This document shows, piece by piece, positions 1-8,657 of a stretch of DNA of 64,000 nucleotides (position 1 is its first letter; every line of letters begins with the position of its first letter). The translations under genes were made by a program, and so were the position numbers. The notes beneath the pieces were generated by a model that was not told the DNA's origin, ran no database searches, and saw nothing but the letters and a program-made list of their open reading frames with translations. This stretch comes from Caldimonas tepidiphila (lineage in GTDB: Bacteria > Pseudomonadota > Gammaproteobacteria > Burkholderiales > Burkholderiaceae_C), in assembly GCF_003569765.1 (NCBI RefSeq), contig NZ_QXMG01000018.1, positions 1 through 64,000 on the forward strand, given 5' to 3'.

Positions 1-554
1 AGGTCGAGGATGCTGCCCGAGTGGCGGTTGGTCCACGAGAAGCCGACGCTGTTGCTGCCCGCCGGCACGCGGCGCAGCGCCATGCCGGTGCGCCAGGTGG
101 CGCTGCCGACCTCGCGGTAGCGCACCGTGACGACGCCGTCGAGGTCGGCGTCGCCGTCGATCGCCCACTGCACGCTCAGGTTGTGGATCGTCGGGTACGG
201 CACGCTGACGCTGCCCGGCAGCGTGGCGTTGGGGTCGAGGGCCACCGAGGCCGCGGCGTCGCGGTTTGCGCCGACCGCCGTCCCCTCCATCGCCGCCCCG
301 TCCGCCGTGGCCGGGGACACGGCGCCTGCCAGGGCCGGGTCGTAATCTGCCGAGCCCGTCGTGGTGGAGGCCTGGGTCTCCGACGGAGACGGGCTGCCCT
401 GCTGGCCGGCCTCCGGGCCGACCCGGGCCGTGTTCTCGGCGGCGGCAGGCGAGCCCTCGCCGCCGCCGCAGGCTGCCAGCACCGCCGACAGGGCGAGGGC
501 CGACAGGGCAAAGGGAAGATGCGCGCGCCGGAAAGGCGGAAGATTGGAAGACAT
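1..554 (-). CDS. Putative exported lipoprotein, C-terminus missing at window edge
   Basis: The reading frame is open from an ATG at 554 to the window edge, giving about 184 residues of a longer protein. The N-terminus has basic residues, a hydrophobic stretch and a lipobox ending LAAC, so Cys29 should be lipidated. It is followed by Gly-rich sequence and a low-complexity Ser/Thr/Ala/Glu segment to about residue 105, typical of a linker. From about residue 110 a folded domain begins with beta-strand-like sequence, including an Asp-rich turn (DGDADLDG) and a VRYRE motif. It resembles N-terminal beta domains of exported repeat proteins, but I cannot name the family. The Shine-Dalgarno (SD) sequence is weak (GGAT). 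A long non-coding region with two dyad sites lies upstream. Function unknown; a cell-envelope or surface protein is inferred. Confidence 0.7.
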   Translation of the reverse strand, partial: MSSNLPPFRRAHLPFALSALALSAVLAACGGGEGSPAAAENTARVGPEAGQQGSPSPSETQASTTTGSADYDPALAGAVSPATADGAAMEGTAVGANRDAAASVALDPNATLPGSVSVPYPTIHNLSVQWAIDGDADLDGVVTVRYREVGSATWRTGMALRRVPAGSNSVGFSWTNRHSGSILD

Positions 555-819
555 CGGAGATCCAGCGAATTGAGGTTATTGGTATTCGACGCCTCGATTC
601 GGCGCCGGCCGGAACCCGTTTCCTGGAATGAAAAGGCTTGCGGCGGATTTGAATTCTGGGAATTCACCCGCAGCGAACGTAAACAGATGAAACATGCTGG
701 AACCGCTTCCCATGCAGGCACGCAAAACATCCTGTCACAAGTGGCGCAATGAAGCCGGGAAAGCCGAGGATTATTTCCGGGCTCGTGCGCGGCGCAATTC
801 TGGGCACCATCGCATATAT

Positions 820-834
820 CGTGAAATATTCACG
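820..834. promoter_or_regulatory. Dyad CGTGAA-ATA-TTCACG
   Basis: This is a perfect 6-bp inverted repeat around ATA, containing GTGA-N5-TCAC. It resembles the half-sites of CRP/FNR-family regulators but has a 5-base spacer instead of 6. It lies about 270 bp upstream of the lipoprotein start and 66 bp from a second, better-matching site. Function is inferred from sequence only. Confidence 0.35.
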
Positions 835-900
835 CAGAACGCTCGTTCGCTTTCGAACTTCTGCCCCACTCTCCCATGGACAGTGCGGCACGGGGCGCAA

Positions 901-914
901 GTGAAAAATATCAC
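901..914. promoter_or_regulatory. CRP/FNR-like site GTGA-N6-TCAC
   Basis: The sequence GTGAAAAATATCAC has the core GTGA-N6-TCAC spacing of classical CRP-family operators. It lies in an AT-rich stretch about 350 bp upstream of the lipoprotein gene. Members of this family (CRP, Clp, Bcam1349-like proteins) control surface and biofilm genes in other proteobacteria. The assignment here is a guess from the motif. Confidence 0.4.
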
Positions 915-1260
915 GCCAGCATGGCCGCCGCTTTTCCCCGCGGGGCACTCACCCTTCACGCCGCATCATTTCCAGAAAAACCCGAAAGACCGACGATTCT
1001 CCTTTCCGGAACGGATTTTCGTCTCTCCGCCGACCGCACATTCAATTCCGGGCGGCGGCGAACGGTATCGGATCGGAGGAAATGGGGTGGAAAACGGGGC
1101 TATTTCCGGGGCGCTGCCCAATTCGTCACGGGCCGCCCCTGGAATCGGGCGGAACCCCGATTGACGGCACGACCGCACGAATGAAAGCGTTGTTTTTCCG
1201 GGTACCGCGGCGCTCGCGCTGCCCGGTGCCGCCGCCGCGATCGGCGCGCTTGCCGCCCGC

Positions 1261-2589
1261 TCAGTAGCGCCCCGTCACGCCGGCCACGCGCAGGTAGACG
1301 TAGGCGCCCCAGGCGACGATGCCGCGCCGCAGCGGTCGCCACCATGAGGCGCCGGTCGCCTCCGGACGCACCTCGTGCGACACCGCGAAGGCCGCGTCGA
1401 GCTCCTGCGCGAGCTCGGTGGTGAAGCGGTGGTCGCGCACCACGACGTTGGCCTCCAGGTTCAGCAGCAGCGACAGCGGGTCGATGTTGGAGCTGCCGAC
1501 GGTGGCCCAGTCGTCGTCGACCACCGCGACCTTCGCGTGCAGGAAGGCGGGCGTGTACTCGTAGATGCGCACGCCGTGCGACAGCAGCTCGTCGTAGAGC
1601 GCGCGCGCGGCGAGCGCCGCGATGCGGTAGTCCACCTTACCCTGCAGCAGCAGCCGCACGCGCACGCCGCGCTCGGCCGCGTCGCACAGCGCGCGGCGGA
1701 AGGACTGGCCGGGATAGAAGTAGGGCGTGACGAGGTCGATGCGTTCGCGCGCGCGCGAGATCGCCTCGATGTAGCTGTGCTCGATGGTGCGGCGGCGGCG
1801 CAGGTTGTCGCGCGAGACGAAGGCGACGCGCACCGGGCGCATGTCCGCCGCCGCCTGCGCCATGCCCTTCCAGCGCTGGGTCTGCGCGCGGCGCAGGAAG
1901 CGGCGCGCCATCGCCACCGGGTGCTCGCTCTGCGCGAACGCGGCGAGCTCGTCGCGCCAGTCGCGTCCGAAGGAGGCGCGCGTCCACAGCGCGCGCACCG
2001 TCTGCTCGATCGGCAGCACCACCGGCCCGGACAGCTCCACCGCGTAGTCCAGCCGCGGCGCCTCGCACCAGCCATGGCGCACGTCGAGCCGGTCGTCGAG
2101 GAAGTTGATGCCGCCGACGAAGGCGAGGCGCTCGTCGACCACGCACAGCTTCTGGTGCAGGCGGCGGAACTGCCCCGGCTGCAGCAGGCTCCACCAGCGG
2201 TGCAGCGGCCGGTAGACCACCGCCTGCGCGCCGGCCTGGCGCAGCAGCGGCAGCAGCGCGGCGATCGTCGCGAAGGAGCCGAAGCCGTCGATCACGACGC
2301 GCACGCGCACGCCGCGGCGCGCCGCGCGGCACAGCGCCTGCGCCACCGTCGACGCAGCCGCGTCGTCGTGGAAGATGTAGGTCGCGAGCCAGACCTCGCG
2401 GCGCGCGCGCTCGAGCGCGTTGCACAGCGCCGGGAACAGCTCGTCGCCGCCGCGCAGCAGCCGCACGCGGTTGTTGCCGGTGTAGACGGCGTGGCTGCCG
2501 GGATGGCGCACCGGGCCGCGCACCAGCCGCGCGAGCCGCCGCGCCGGGCGATCGCCGGCGGGGTCCTCGGTCCGCGGCAGCCGCTCCAT
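1261..2589 (-). CDS. clsB: Cardiolipin synthase B-type phospholipase D enzyme
   Basis: This 442-residue protein has two HxKxxxxD (HKD) motifs, H145-K147-D152 (LHQKLCVVD) and H351-K353-D358 (LHAKVAVVD), each followed by a GG/GSSN signature. These are the two halves of the phospholipase D active site. Length and lack of N-terminal membrane segments fit ClsB (YbhO), which condenses phosphatidyl donors to make cardiolipin or related lipids at the inner membrane. It starts 4 nt after the stop of the endonuclease/phosphatase-family gene. The E. coli ybhP-ybhO pair has the same two families side by side, so co-transcription and a linked lipid role are likely. The exact acceptor lipid cannot be read from sequence. 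Confidence 0.9.
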   Translation of the reverse strand: MERLPRTEDPAGDRPARRLARLVRGPVRHPGSHAVYTGNNRVRLLRGGDELFPALCNALERARREVWLATYIFHDDAAASTVAQALCRAARRGVRVRVVIDGFGSFATIAALLPLLRQAGAQAVVYRPLHRWWSLLQPGQFRRLHQKLCVVDERLAFVGGINFLDDRLDVRHGWCEAPRLDYAVELSGPVVLPIEQTVRALWTRASFGRDWRDELAAFAQSEHPVAMARRFLRRAQTQRWKGMAQAAADMRPVRVAFVSRDNLRRRRTIEHSYIEAISRARERIDLVTPYFYPGQSFRRALCDAAERGVRVRLLLQGKVDYRIAALAARALYDELLSHGVRIYEYTPAFLHAKVAVVDDDWATVGSSNIDPLSLLLNLEANVVVRDHRFTTELAQELDAAFAVSHEVRPEATGASWWRPLRRGIVAWGAYVYLRVAGVTGRY

Positions 2590-2593
2590 CGCG

Positions 2594-3448
2594 TCAGCCC
2601 GCGAGCTCCAGCTCCGTCACCAGCGGCAGGTGGTCGGACATGCGCGTCCAGGCCGGCCCCCGCGGCACGAAGCTCGAGACGCAGCGCAGGCCGCGCAGGT
2701 AGACCCGGTCGAGGCCGAACACCGGCACGCGCGACGGGAAGGTCAGCACGCGCGGTCCGCCGCGCGCGAGTCCGATCGCGCCCATCGGCCCGTCGAGCTT
2801 CTCGCTCCAGTCGTTGAAGTCGCCGGCGACCACCAGCGGCACGCCCGCCGGCACGTGGTCGCGCAGGAAGGCGCTGAGCTTCTCGACCTGGCGCACGCGG
2901 CTGGCGTGGATCAGCCCGAAGTGCGCCACGACGACGTGGACCGTGGTGTCGCGCCAGCTCACCGGCACGTGCAGCAGCCCGCGCTGCTCGAAGCGGTGGT
3001 CGGACACGTCGCGGTGGCCGATGTCGCCGATCGGCCAGCGCGACAGCAGCGCGTTGCCGTGCTCGCCGGTGCGGGTGATGCAGTTGGTGCGGTAGGCGAC
3101 GCCGTAGCCGTCGGGCGCCAGGTACTCGGCCTGCGGTGAGTCGGGCCAGCCGAAGTGGGTGCGCGCGAAGCGCCGGGAGTCGCGGTGGCAGAAGTTGCGC
3201 ACCTCCTGCAGGCACACGACGTCGGCGTCGAGCGCCTCGATGCCGAGCTGCAGGTTGTGGATCTCGAGGCGCTTGGCCGGGCCCACGCCGCGCACGCCCT
3301 TGTGGATGTTGTAGGTCGCCACGCGCAGCCGGCGGTGTTCGTGCGCGGGGTCGGCCGGGGGCAGGGAAGTCGATTGCAGCGGGTTCAGGGGGGGCGTCAC
3401 TGAGGGGTCGCTCCTTCGGGCTTCGGGAATGGCGGTGCGGCCGGACAT
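2594..3448 (-). CDS. Endonuclease/exonuclease/phosphatase family protein (YbhP-like)
   Basis: This is a 284-residue member of the EEP metal-dependent phosphodiesterase superfamily. Visible motifs are TYNIHKG near the N-terminus, the metal-binding CLQEVR, the central AHFGL, GDFNDW and the C-terminal SDHLPL with the catalytic Asp-His. I chose the ATG at 3448, 4 nt after the nudB stop. A longer in-frame start inside nudB would add only low-complexity basic sequence. The family includes nucleases, inositol phosphatases and sphingomyelinases, so the substrate is open. Pairing with clsB, as in ybhP-ybhO, hints at a phospholipid-related substrate. Confidence 0.8.
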   Translation of the reverse strand: MSGRTAIPEARRSDPSVTPPLNPLQSTSLPPADPAHEHRRLRVATYNIHKGVRGVGPAKRLEIHNLQLGIEALDADVVCLQEVRNFCHRDSRRFARTHFGWPDSPQAEYLAPDGYGVAYRTNCITRTGEHGNALLSRWPIGDIGHRDVSDHRFEQRGLLHVPVSWRDTTVHVVVAHFGLIHASRVRQVEKLSAFLRDHVPAGVPLVVAGDFNDWSEKLDGPMGAIGLARGGPRVLTFPSRVPVFGLDRVYLRGLRCVSSFVPRGPAWTRMSDHLPLVTELELAG

Positions 3449-3452
3449 CGCT

Positions 3453-3965
3453 TCAGCAGGCCTCGAGGCGGCGCGGCAGCTGCAGGATCGCCTCGGCGTT
3501 CGATGGCGAGAAGCAGCGATCGGCCGCCTCGCGCCACGGCAGCCAGGCATGCGCGAGGTGCTCGCGCGGCGCGAGTCGCACCTCGATGCCGCGCGGCACC
3601 AGCAGCCCGAACACGTGCTCGGTGTTGTGCGTCACGCCCGGCGCGTAGCGGTGGCGCCACACCGGGTAGATCTCGTAGATGTTGCGCAGGCCCCAGTCCT
3701 TCAGGGCCTGCGCGGGCAGCTCCCCGGCTGCCTGCAAGCCCTGTGCCGGCGGTGCGGTGCGCGCGACGCGGATGCCGGTCTCCTCGGCCACCTCGCGGAT
3801 CGCAGTCTCGCGCGCCGACTCCCCGGCCGTGTCCTTCGAGCCGGTGACGCTCTGCCAGAAGCCGGGCTGGTCGGCGCGCTCGAGCAGCAGCACCTCGAGC
3901 TCGCGCGTGTGGATCACGACCAGCACGGATTCGGGGATCTTCGGGGGACGGACGGGCTCGGTCAT
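3453..3965 (-). CDS. nudB: Dihydroneopterin triphosphate diphosphatase (Nudix hydrolase)
   Basis: This 170-residue Nudix protein has a clear Nudix box running from VTGSKD to REVAEETGI, with the catalytic REVAEE core. The opening FWQSVTGS and the length match NudB, which removes pyrophosphate from dihydroneopterin triphosphate in folate synthesis. The loop before the first Glu of the box is one residue longer than the textbook pattern, which as I recall is usual for betaproteobacterial NudB. I chose the ATG giving MTEPVRPPK; the longer reading runs back across the aspS terminator and is unlikely. It sits just below that terminator, followed by the YbhP-like gene, in an order I recall from other Burkholderiales. 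Confidence 0.85.
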   Translation of the reverse strand: MTEPVRPPKIPESVLVVIHTRELEVLLLERADQPGFWQSVTGSKDTAGESARETAIREVAEETGIRVARTAPPAQGLQAAGELPAQALKDWGLRNIYEIYPVWRHRYAPGVTHNTEHVFGLLVPRGIEVRLAPREHLAHAWLPWREAADRCFSPSNAEAILQLPRRLEAC

Positions 3966-4024
3966 CGGTTCGGCAGGGAGGCGGCGGCAGGAGTTGCGGC
4001 AAGCACGCGCGGGCGCGGCGGAAG

Positions 4025-4050
4025 AAAAAAGGGGCACCCGCGGGTGCCCC
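4025..4050 (-). terminator. Intrinsic terminator after aspS
   Basis: A perfect 20-base palindrome, GGGGCACCCGCGGGTGCCCC (4031-4050), is followed on the minus strand by six T residues (A-tract 4025-4030). It lies 39 nt after the aspS stop codon and 60 nt before the nudB start. It should end the fmdB-DUF502-aspS transcript and separate it from nudB unless read through. Confidence 0.9.
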
Positions 4051-4089
4051 TGATTCTGCGGCAAGGCCGCGGCGCTGTCCTCGCCGGGC

Positions 4090-5886
4090 TCAGGCCTTCT
4101 CGGCGGCCTGCGTGTTGCGCAGCCGGATGTGCAGCTCGCGCAGCTGCTTCTCGTCGACGGGGCTGGGCGCGTGCGTCAGCAGGCACTGGGCGCGCTGCGT
4201 CTTCGGGAAGGCGATCACGTCGCGGATCGAGTCGGCCTTGGTCATCAGCGTCACCAGGCGGTCGAGGCCGAAGGCCAGGCCCCCGTGCGGCGGCGCGCCG
4301 TACTGCAGCGCGTCGAGCAGGAAGCCGAACTTCAGCTGCGCGTCCTCCGGGCTGATCTTCAGCGCCGAGAACACCTTGCTCTGGATGTCGGCGCGGTGGA
4401 TGCGCACCGAGCCGCCGCCGAGCTCCCAGCCGTTGAGCACCATGTCGTAGGCCTTGGCGATGCAGCGGCCCGGATCGGTGTCCATGTAGTCCTCGTGGCC
4501 GTCCTTCGGCGCCGTGAACGGGTGGTGCACCGCGTTCCAGCGCTGCTCGTCCTCGTCGAACTCGAACATCGGGAAATCCACCACCCACAGCGGCGCCCAG
4601 CGGTCCTCGAAGATGCCGGTCTTCTTCGCGAAGTCGCTGTGGCCGATCTTCACGCGTAAAGCGCCGATCGCGTCGTTGACCACCTTGGCCTTGTCGGCGC
4701 CGAAGAACAGCAGGTCGCCGTTCTGCGCGCCGGTGCGCTCGAGCACCGCGTTCAGCGCCGCGTCGTGCAGGTTCTTGACGATCGGCGACTGCAGGCCGTC
4801 GCGGCCCTTGCTCACGTCGTTGACCTTGATCCAGGCCAGGCCCTTGGCGCCGTAGATCTTCACGAACTCGGTGTAGCCGTCGATCTCGCCGCGGCTCATC
4901 TCGGCGCCGCCGGGGATGCGCAGCGCGACCACGCGCCCGCCCTTCATCGTCGCGGGCGTGCTGAAGACCTTGAAGTCCACGTCGGCCATCACGTCGGTGA
5001 GCTCGGTGAACTCGAGCTTCACGCGCAGGTCGGGCTTGTCCGAGCCGTAGAGGCGCATCGCGTCGGCGTAGCTCATCACCGGGTAGTTGCCCAGCTCGAC
5101 GTCCAGCGCCTTCCTGAAGACATGGCGGATCATGCCCTCGAACATCGAGCGGATCTCCTCCTCGGTCAGGAAGGAGGTCTCGATGTCGATCTGCGTGAAC
5201 TCGGGCTGGCGGTCGGCGCGCAGGTCCTCGTCGCGGAAGCACTTCGTGATCTGGTAGTAGCGGTCGAAGCCCGCGACCATCAGGAGCTGCTTGAAGAGCT
5301 GGGGCGACTGCGGCAGCGCGAAGAACTGGCCGTCGTGCACGCGGCTCGGCACCAGGTAGTCGCGCGCGCCCTCGGGCGTGCTCTTGGTGAGCATCGGCGT
5401 CTCGATGTCGACGAAGCCGTTCTCGTCGAGGAACTTGCGCGCCTCCATCGCCACGCGGTAGCGCAACATCAGGTTCTTCTGCATGTAGGGGCGGCGCAGG
5501 TCCAGCACGCGGTGCGTGAGGCGCGTCGTCTCCGACAGGTTGTCGTCGTCTAGCTGGAACGGCGGCGTGACGCTCGGGTTCAGCACCACGAGCTCGTGGC
5601 AGAGGACTTCGACCTTGCCGCTGGTGAGGTTGGCGTTCTCGGTGCCGGCCGGGCGCGGGCGCACCTTGCCGACGATCTTCAGGCAGAACTCGTTGCGCAC
5701 GCCCTCGGCGACCTTGAACATCTCCGGGCGGTCCGGGTCGCAGACGATCTGCACCAGGCCCTCGCGGTCGCGCAGGTCGATGAAGATCACGCCGCCATGG
5801 TCGCGGCGGCGGTGGGCCCAGCCCATCAGGGTCACGGTCTGGCCCATCAGCGCTTCGCTGACCAGGCCGGCATAGGTGGTTCTCAT
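4090..5886 (-). CDS. aspS: Aspartyl-tRNA synthetase
   Basis: This 598-residue class II synthetase attaches aspartate to tRNA. The N-terminal OB-fold anticodon-binding domain ([20 protein letters not shown]) is followed by class II motif 2 ([18 protein letters not shown]), the bacterial GAD insertion (about residues 290-420) and motif 3 ([13 protein letters not shown]). Full bacterial length with no breaks. Betaproteobacteria generally lack asparaginyl-tRNA synthetase, so this enzyme is often non-discriminating and also charges tRNA-Asn; that is inference here. It follows the DUF502 gene at a 136-bp gap and ends at a strong terminator. Confidence 0.97.
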   Translation of the reverse strand: MRTTYAGLVSEALMGQTVTLMGWAHRRRDHGGVIFIDLRDREGLVQIVCDPDRPEMFKVAEGVRNEFCLKIVGKVRPRPAGTENANLTSGKVEVLCHELVVLNPSVTPPFQLDDDNLSETTRLTHRVLDLRRPYMQKNLMLRYRVAMEARKFLDENGFVDIETPMLTKSTPEGARDYLVPSRVHDGQFFALPQSPQLFKQLLMVAGFDRYYQITKCFRDEDLRADRQPEFTQIDIETSFLTEEEIRSMFEGMIRHVFRKALDVELGNYPVMSYADAMRLYGSDKPDLRVKLEFTELTDVMADVDFKVFSTPATMKGGRVVALRIPGGAEMSRGEIDGYTEFVKIYGAKGLAWIKVNDVSKGRDGLQSPIVKNLHDAALNAVLERTGAQNGDLLFFGADKAKVVNDAIGALRVKIGHSDFAKKTGIFEDRWAPLWVVDFPMFEFDEDEQRWNAVHHPFTAPKDGHEDYMDTDPGRCIAKAYDMVLNGWELGGGSVRIHRADIQSKVFSALKISPEDAQLKFGFLLDALQYGAPPHGGLAFGLDRLVTLMTKADSIRDVIAFPKTQRAQCLLTHAPSPVDEKQLRELHIRLRNTQAAEKA

Positions 5887-6022
5887 CGGAATTGCTCCAG
5901 CAGATTCGGGTGTTCGGGAGGCGGGCGGCGCCGGCGATCGCCGGGAACGGCGCGGTGCCGCCGCGGAGGCCGGGAGGGGCTGTGTCTCCAGCCCTCAGGG
6001 TTGAGCGCGGGCCGTCATGCGC

Positions 6023-6682
6023 TCAACCCGTGCGGTTTCGCAGCGGCACGGGCAGCACGGCGGCCTCGACCGGCGGGGCGACGACGCCCATCGAGATGAT
6101 GTACTTGAGCGCCTCGTCGACGCTCATGTTCAGCTTGATCACGTCGGACCTGGGCACCATCAGGAAGAAGCCCGAGGTCGGGTTCGGCGTGGTCGGCACG
6201 TACAGGCTCAGGAAGTCCTCGGGCGCCAGGTGGTGGCCCACCTCGCCGCCGGGGCGGCCGGTGACGAAGGCCACCGTCCAGGAGCCCTGGCGCGGGTACT
6301 GCACCAGCACCGCCTCGCGGAAGGCGTTGCCGCTGCTCGAGAACAGCGTGTCCGAGACCTGCTTGACGCTCGAGTAGATGCTCTTGACGATCGGGATGTT
6401 GAACATCAGCCGATCCCACTGCCGCACCCACCACTGGCCGAAGATGTTCGCGACGAACACCCCGGTCAGGAAGATCGCGAGGCCGACGAAGACGAAGCCG
6501 AGGCCGCGCACCTTGCCCAGGCGCGCCAGCGGCTCGACCGCGGTGGCCGGCAGCACCGCCTCGAAGGTGGCGAGCAGCGCGTGGTAGACGCCGTCGAGCA
6601 GGCCGACGATCCACAGCAGCACCCAGACGGTGATCGCCGCCGGCAGCCAGACGAGCAGGCCCGTGATGAAGTACTTTTTCAC
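6023..6682 (-). CDS. DUF502 family inner-membrane protein
   Basis: This protein of about 219 residues begins VKKYFITGLLVWLPAAITVWVL and has two clear membrane segments (about residues 6-30 and 55-85), then a soluble domain with GxVxSIYSSVKQVSDTL-like and PTTPNPTSGF motifs typical of DUF502. The biochemical role of the family is unknown. I chose a GTG start, because frames reaching further upstream overlap the zinc-ribbon gene and add only low-complexity residues; an alternative GTG lies 54 nt upstream. It sits between the FmdB-like gene and aspS, a grouping common in Burkholderiales. Confidence 0.8.
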   Translation of the reverse strand: MKKYFITGLLVWLPAAITVWVLLWIVGLLDGVYHALLATFEAVLPATAVEPLARLGKVRGLGFVFVGLAIFLTGVFVANIFGQWWVRQWDRLMFNIPIVKSIYSSVKQVSDTLFSSSGNAFREAVLVQYPRQGSWTVAFVTGRPGGEVGHHLAPEDFLSLYVPTTPNPTSGFFLMVPRSDVIKLNMSVDEALKYIISMGVVAPPVEAAVLPVPLRNRTG

Positions 6683-6722
6683 GGCGAGTCCGGCGACGGC
6701 GGGTTCGGAGTCGGTCGGCGGC

Positions 6723-7046
6723 TCAGTGGCAGGCACACGAACCGCCGCAGCCTGCTGCCGCGGGCGCGGAGTCGGACGAGCCCGTGGAACTGCTGCTGGC
6801 GGACGGCGCATCGCCGGCGGCCTTGACCGCCGGCGCGGTGCTCGTGGCGGACGCGCCGGAGGAGCCGCCGCGGAAGTCGGTCACGTACCAGCCCGAGCCC
6901 TTGAGCTGGAAGCCGGCGGCGGTGAGTTGCTTCTTGAAGCTGGCCTGCCCGCACTGCGGACAGTCGGTCAGCAGCGGGTCGGAAATCTTCTGGAGCACGT
7001 CCTGCGCATGTCCGCAGGACTCGCAGCGGTACGAGTAGATCGGCAT
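6723..7046 (-). CDS. FmdB family zinc ribbon protein
   Basis: This is a 107-residue protein starting MPIYSYRCESCGHAQDVLQK, with CxxC pairs (CESC and CPQC) forming a small zinc ribbon in the first 45 residues. The sequence KGSGWYVTDFRGG is the conserved family tail. The remaining half is a Ser/Ala/Thr-rich stretch ending in a Cys/Gly motif (CGGSCACH), a common low-complexity extension. Family function is unclear; a regulatory or nucleic-acid-associated role has been proposed. It is the first gene of the fmdB-DUF502-aspS unit and has a consensus -10 box upstream. Confidence 0.85.
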   Translation of the reverse strand: MPIYSYRCESCGHAQDVLQKISDPLLTDCPQCGQASFKKQLTAAGFQLKGSGWYVTDFRGGSSGASATSTAPAVKAAGDAPSASSSSTGSSDSAPAAAGCGGSCACH

Positions 7047-7080
7047 GGCTCTTGAGCCCTCGAATCGTTCAAAACCCTCA

Positions 7081-7107
7081 ATTATAGGTGGGCCCGCAGC
7101 GGGTCAG
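7081..7107 (-). promoter_or_regulatory. Promoter of the fmdB-DUF502-aspS unit
   Basis: Reading the minus strand there is a perfect TATAAT (7081-7086) 34 nt before the FmdB-family start codon. A weak -35-like CTGACC (7102-7107) precedes it with a short 15-base spacer. The -10 stands out strongly in this GC-rich sequence. It would drive the zinc ribbon, DUF502 and aspS genes. Confidence 0.6.
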
Positions 7108-7132
7108 CCGGCCCCGCGCGGCTCCCCGAGCG

Positions 7133-8575
7133 TCATGCGAGGTGATGCTGCATCTCGGTGCGGTTGGCCAGCAGCTGTGGCGCGAGCGAGCCGATCGCCA
7201 TGCCCGCCACCGCCATCAGCACGCCGGCGAGTTGGCCGGGGAAGACCTCGCCCCAGCCGAGCAGCAGCGAGCTCAGCCAGGTGCCGAGGCCGAGCACGAT
7301 CGACAGCACTGCGCCCTGCGTCGTCGCCCGCTTCCAGTAGACGCCCGCGACCAGCGGCACGAAGGCACCGCACAGCGGCACCTGGTAGGCGGCGGAGACC
7401 AGCTCGTAGATCGAGGTGCCCTGCATCACGATCGCGTAGACGAGCACCGACGCGGTGAAGACGAGCAGCGACACGCGCAGCGCCAGCAGCACCTGGCGGT
7501 CGCTCATGCCGGGGCGGATGTTGCGCAGGATGTTCTCGACGAAGCTGGTCGAGGGCGCCAGCAGCGTCGCCGAGGAGGTGGACATGATCGCCGACAGCAG
7601 CGCGCCGAAGAAGAAGATCTGCGCCACGAGCGGCATGTGCTGCAGGATCAGGTTCGGCAGGATGTGCTGCGGATCGTCGGCGAGCATTCCCTTGGCCTCG
7701 GGCATCACGATCAGTGCCGCGACGATGATGAACATCGGGATGAAGGCGAACGCCAGGTAGGCGAGGCCGCCGATCACCGCGCCGCGCGACGCCGACTTCT
7801 CGTCCTTGGCGGACATCACGCGCTGGAACACGTCCTGCTGCGGGATCGAGCCGAACATCATCGTGATCGCGGCGGCGACGAAGAACAGCCAGGCGTTCAG
7901 GTCGGGCGCCGGGAAGAAGTGCGTCCAGTCGTTGGCCTGCGCGTAGGCGAGCACCTTGTCGGCGCCGCCGGCGAGGTCGGCCGCCATCACCGCGATCACG
8001 CTCAGGCCCACCACCAGCACGATCATCTGGATGAAGTCGGTCCACGCCACCGCCAGCATGCCACCGAGCATCACGTAGGTCAGCACCGCGACGGTGCCGA
8101 CCACCATGCCCGTCACCGGCGACATCGCGCCGCCCGACAGGATCGAGAACACCAGGCCGAGCGCGGTGATCTGCGCCGCCACCCAGCCGAGGTAGCTCAG
8201 GATGATCGCGACCGAGCAGAAGATCTCGACCCCCTTGCCGAAGCGCTGGCGGTAGAAGTCGCCGATCGTGATCAGGTTCATCCGGTAGAGCCTGGCGGCG
8301 AAGAAGACGCCGACCAGCACCAGGCACATCGAGGCGCCGAAGGGGTCCTCGACCACCGCGCCCAGCCCCCCCTCGACGAAGCGCGCCGGGATGCCCATCA
8401 CCGTCTCGGCGCCGAACCAGGTCGCGAAGGTGGTGGTCACCACCATGATCAGCGGCAGGCTGCGGCCGGCGACGGCGAAGTCGGTGGTGTTCTTCACGCG
8501 CGTGCCGGCCCAGGCGCCGACGGCCAGCGTGCCGAGCAGGTAGAGGGCGACGAAGATGAACAGGGTCGAGTCCAT
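7133..8575 (-). CDS. Sodium:solute symporter family transporter
   Basis: This is a 480-residue protein with about 13 hydrophobic segments spread over its length, typical of the SSS family (PutP/ActP/PanF type). Family motifs include FAVAGRSLPL in the first loop, FATWFGAETVMG, and GALLSAIMSTSSATLLAPSTSF in the sodium-site helix. The start at MDSTLFIF gives a first membrane helix directly at the N-terminus; the upstream in-frame residues are low complexity. The substrate cannot be read; the family includes carriers for proline, acetate, pantothenate and other organic solutes. It follows ubiB with an intervening GC hairpin. Confidence 0.85.
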   Translation of the reverse strand: MDSTLFIFVALYLLGTLAVGAWAGTRVKNTTDFAVAGRSLPLIMVVTTTFATWFGAETVMGIPARFVEGGLGAVVEDPFGASMCLVLVGVFFAARLYRMNLITIGDFYRQRFGKGVEIFCSVAIILSYLGWVAAQITALGLVFSILSGGAMSPVTGMVVGTVAVLTYVMLGGMLAVAWTDFIQMIVLVVGLSVIAVMAADLAGGADKVLAYAQANDWTHFFPAPDLNAWLFFVAAAITMMFGSIPQQDVFQRVMSAKDEKSASRGAVIGGLAYLAFAFIPMFIIVAALIVMPEAKGMLADDPQHILPNLILQHMPLVAQIFFFGALLSAIMSTSSATLLAPSTSFVENILRNIRPGMSDRQVLLALRVSLLVFTASVLVYAIVMQGTSIYELVSAAYQVPLCGAFVPLVAGVYWKRATTQGAVLSIVLGLGTWLSSLLLGWGEVFPGQLAGVLMAVAGMAIGSLAPQLLANRTEMQHHLA

Positions 8576-8606
8576 GCGCGCGGGGAAGCTGGGGATGGCA
8601 GAGGAG

Positions 8607-8631
8607 CGCGCCGCCCGCATCGGGCGGCGCG
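8607..8631 (-). terminator. GC hairpin between ubiB and the symporter gene
   Basis: A 10-bp perfect stem GCGCCGCCCG / CGGGCGGCGC around the loop CAT, extended by one more C-G pair, lies just below the ubiB stop. There is no T-run, so it is at best a weak or Rho-assisted terminator. Confidence 0.35.
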
Positions 8632-8657
8632 GGCGCGAGTGTACCCGCGCGCGGCGC

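Larger units (their letters stand above)
555..1260. other. Non-coding, AT-richer stretch
   Basis: I find no convincing gene in these 706 bases. The short open frames have no SD, no recognisable protein sequence and codon use unlike the neighbours. The part from about 570 to 1080 is clearly richer in A and T than the rest of the window. It contains a GAATTC-TGG-GAATTC repeat (651-665) and two GTGA...TCAC dyads listed separately. It lies upstream of the lipoprotein gene and downstream of clsB, so it probably carries the lipoprotein promoter and regulation. Confidence 0.6.

Noticed and set aside
694-1184. Overlapping short plus-strand frames in the 555-1260 gap
   Set aside because: No SD, no known motif, and composition unlike coding DNA of this genome.
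1205-1250. Hairpin with neighbouring T-run after clsB
   Set aside because: The T-run precedes the stem on the plus strand; on the minus strand, where clsB is transcribed, A residues follow, so it is not a terminator of clsB.
1375-2817. Long plus-strand frame opposite clsB
   Set aside because: The opposite strand encodes an intact two-HKD cardiolipin synthase, and the plus-strand protein is low-complexity.
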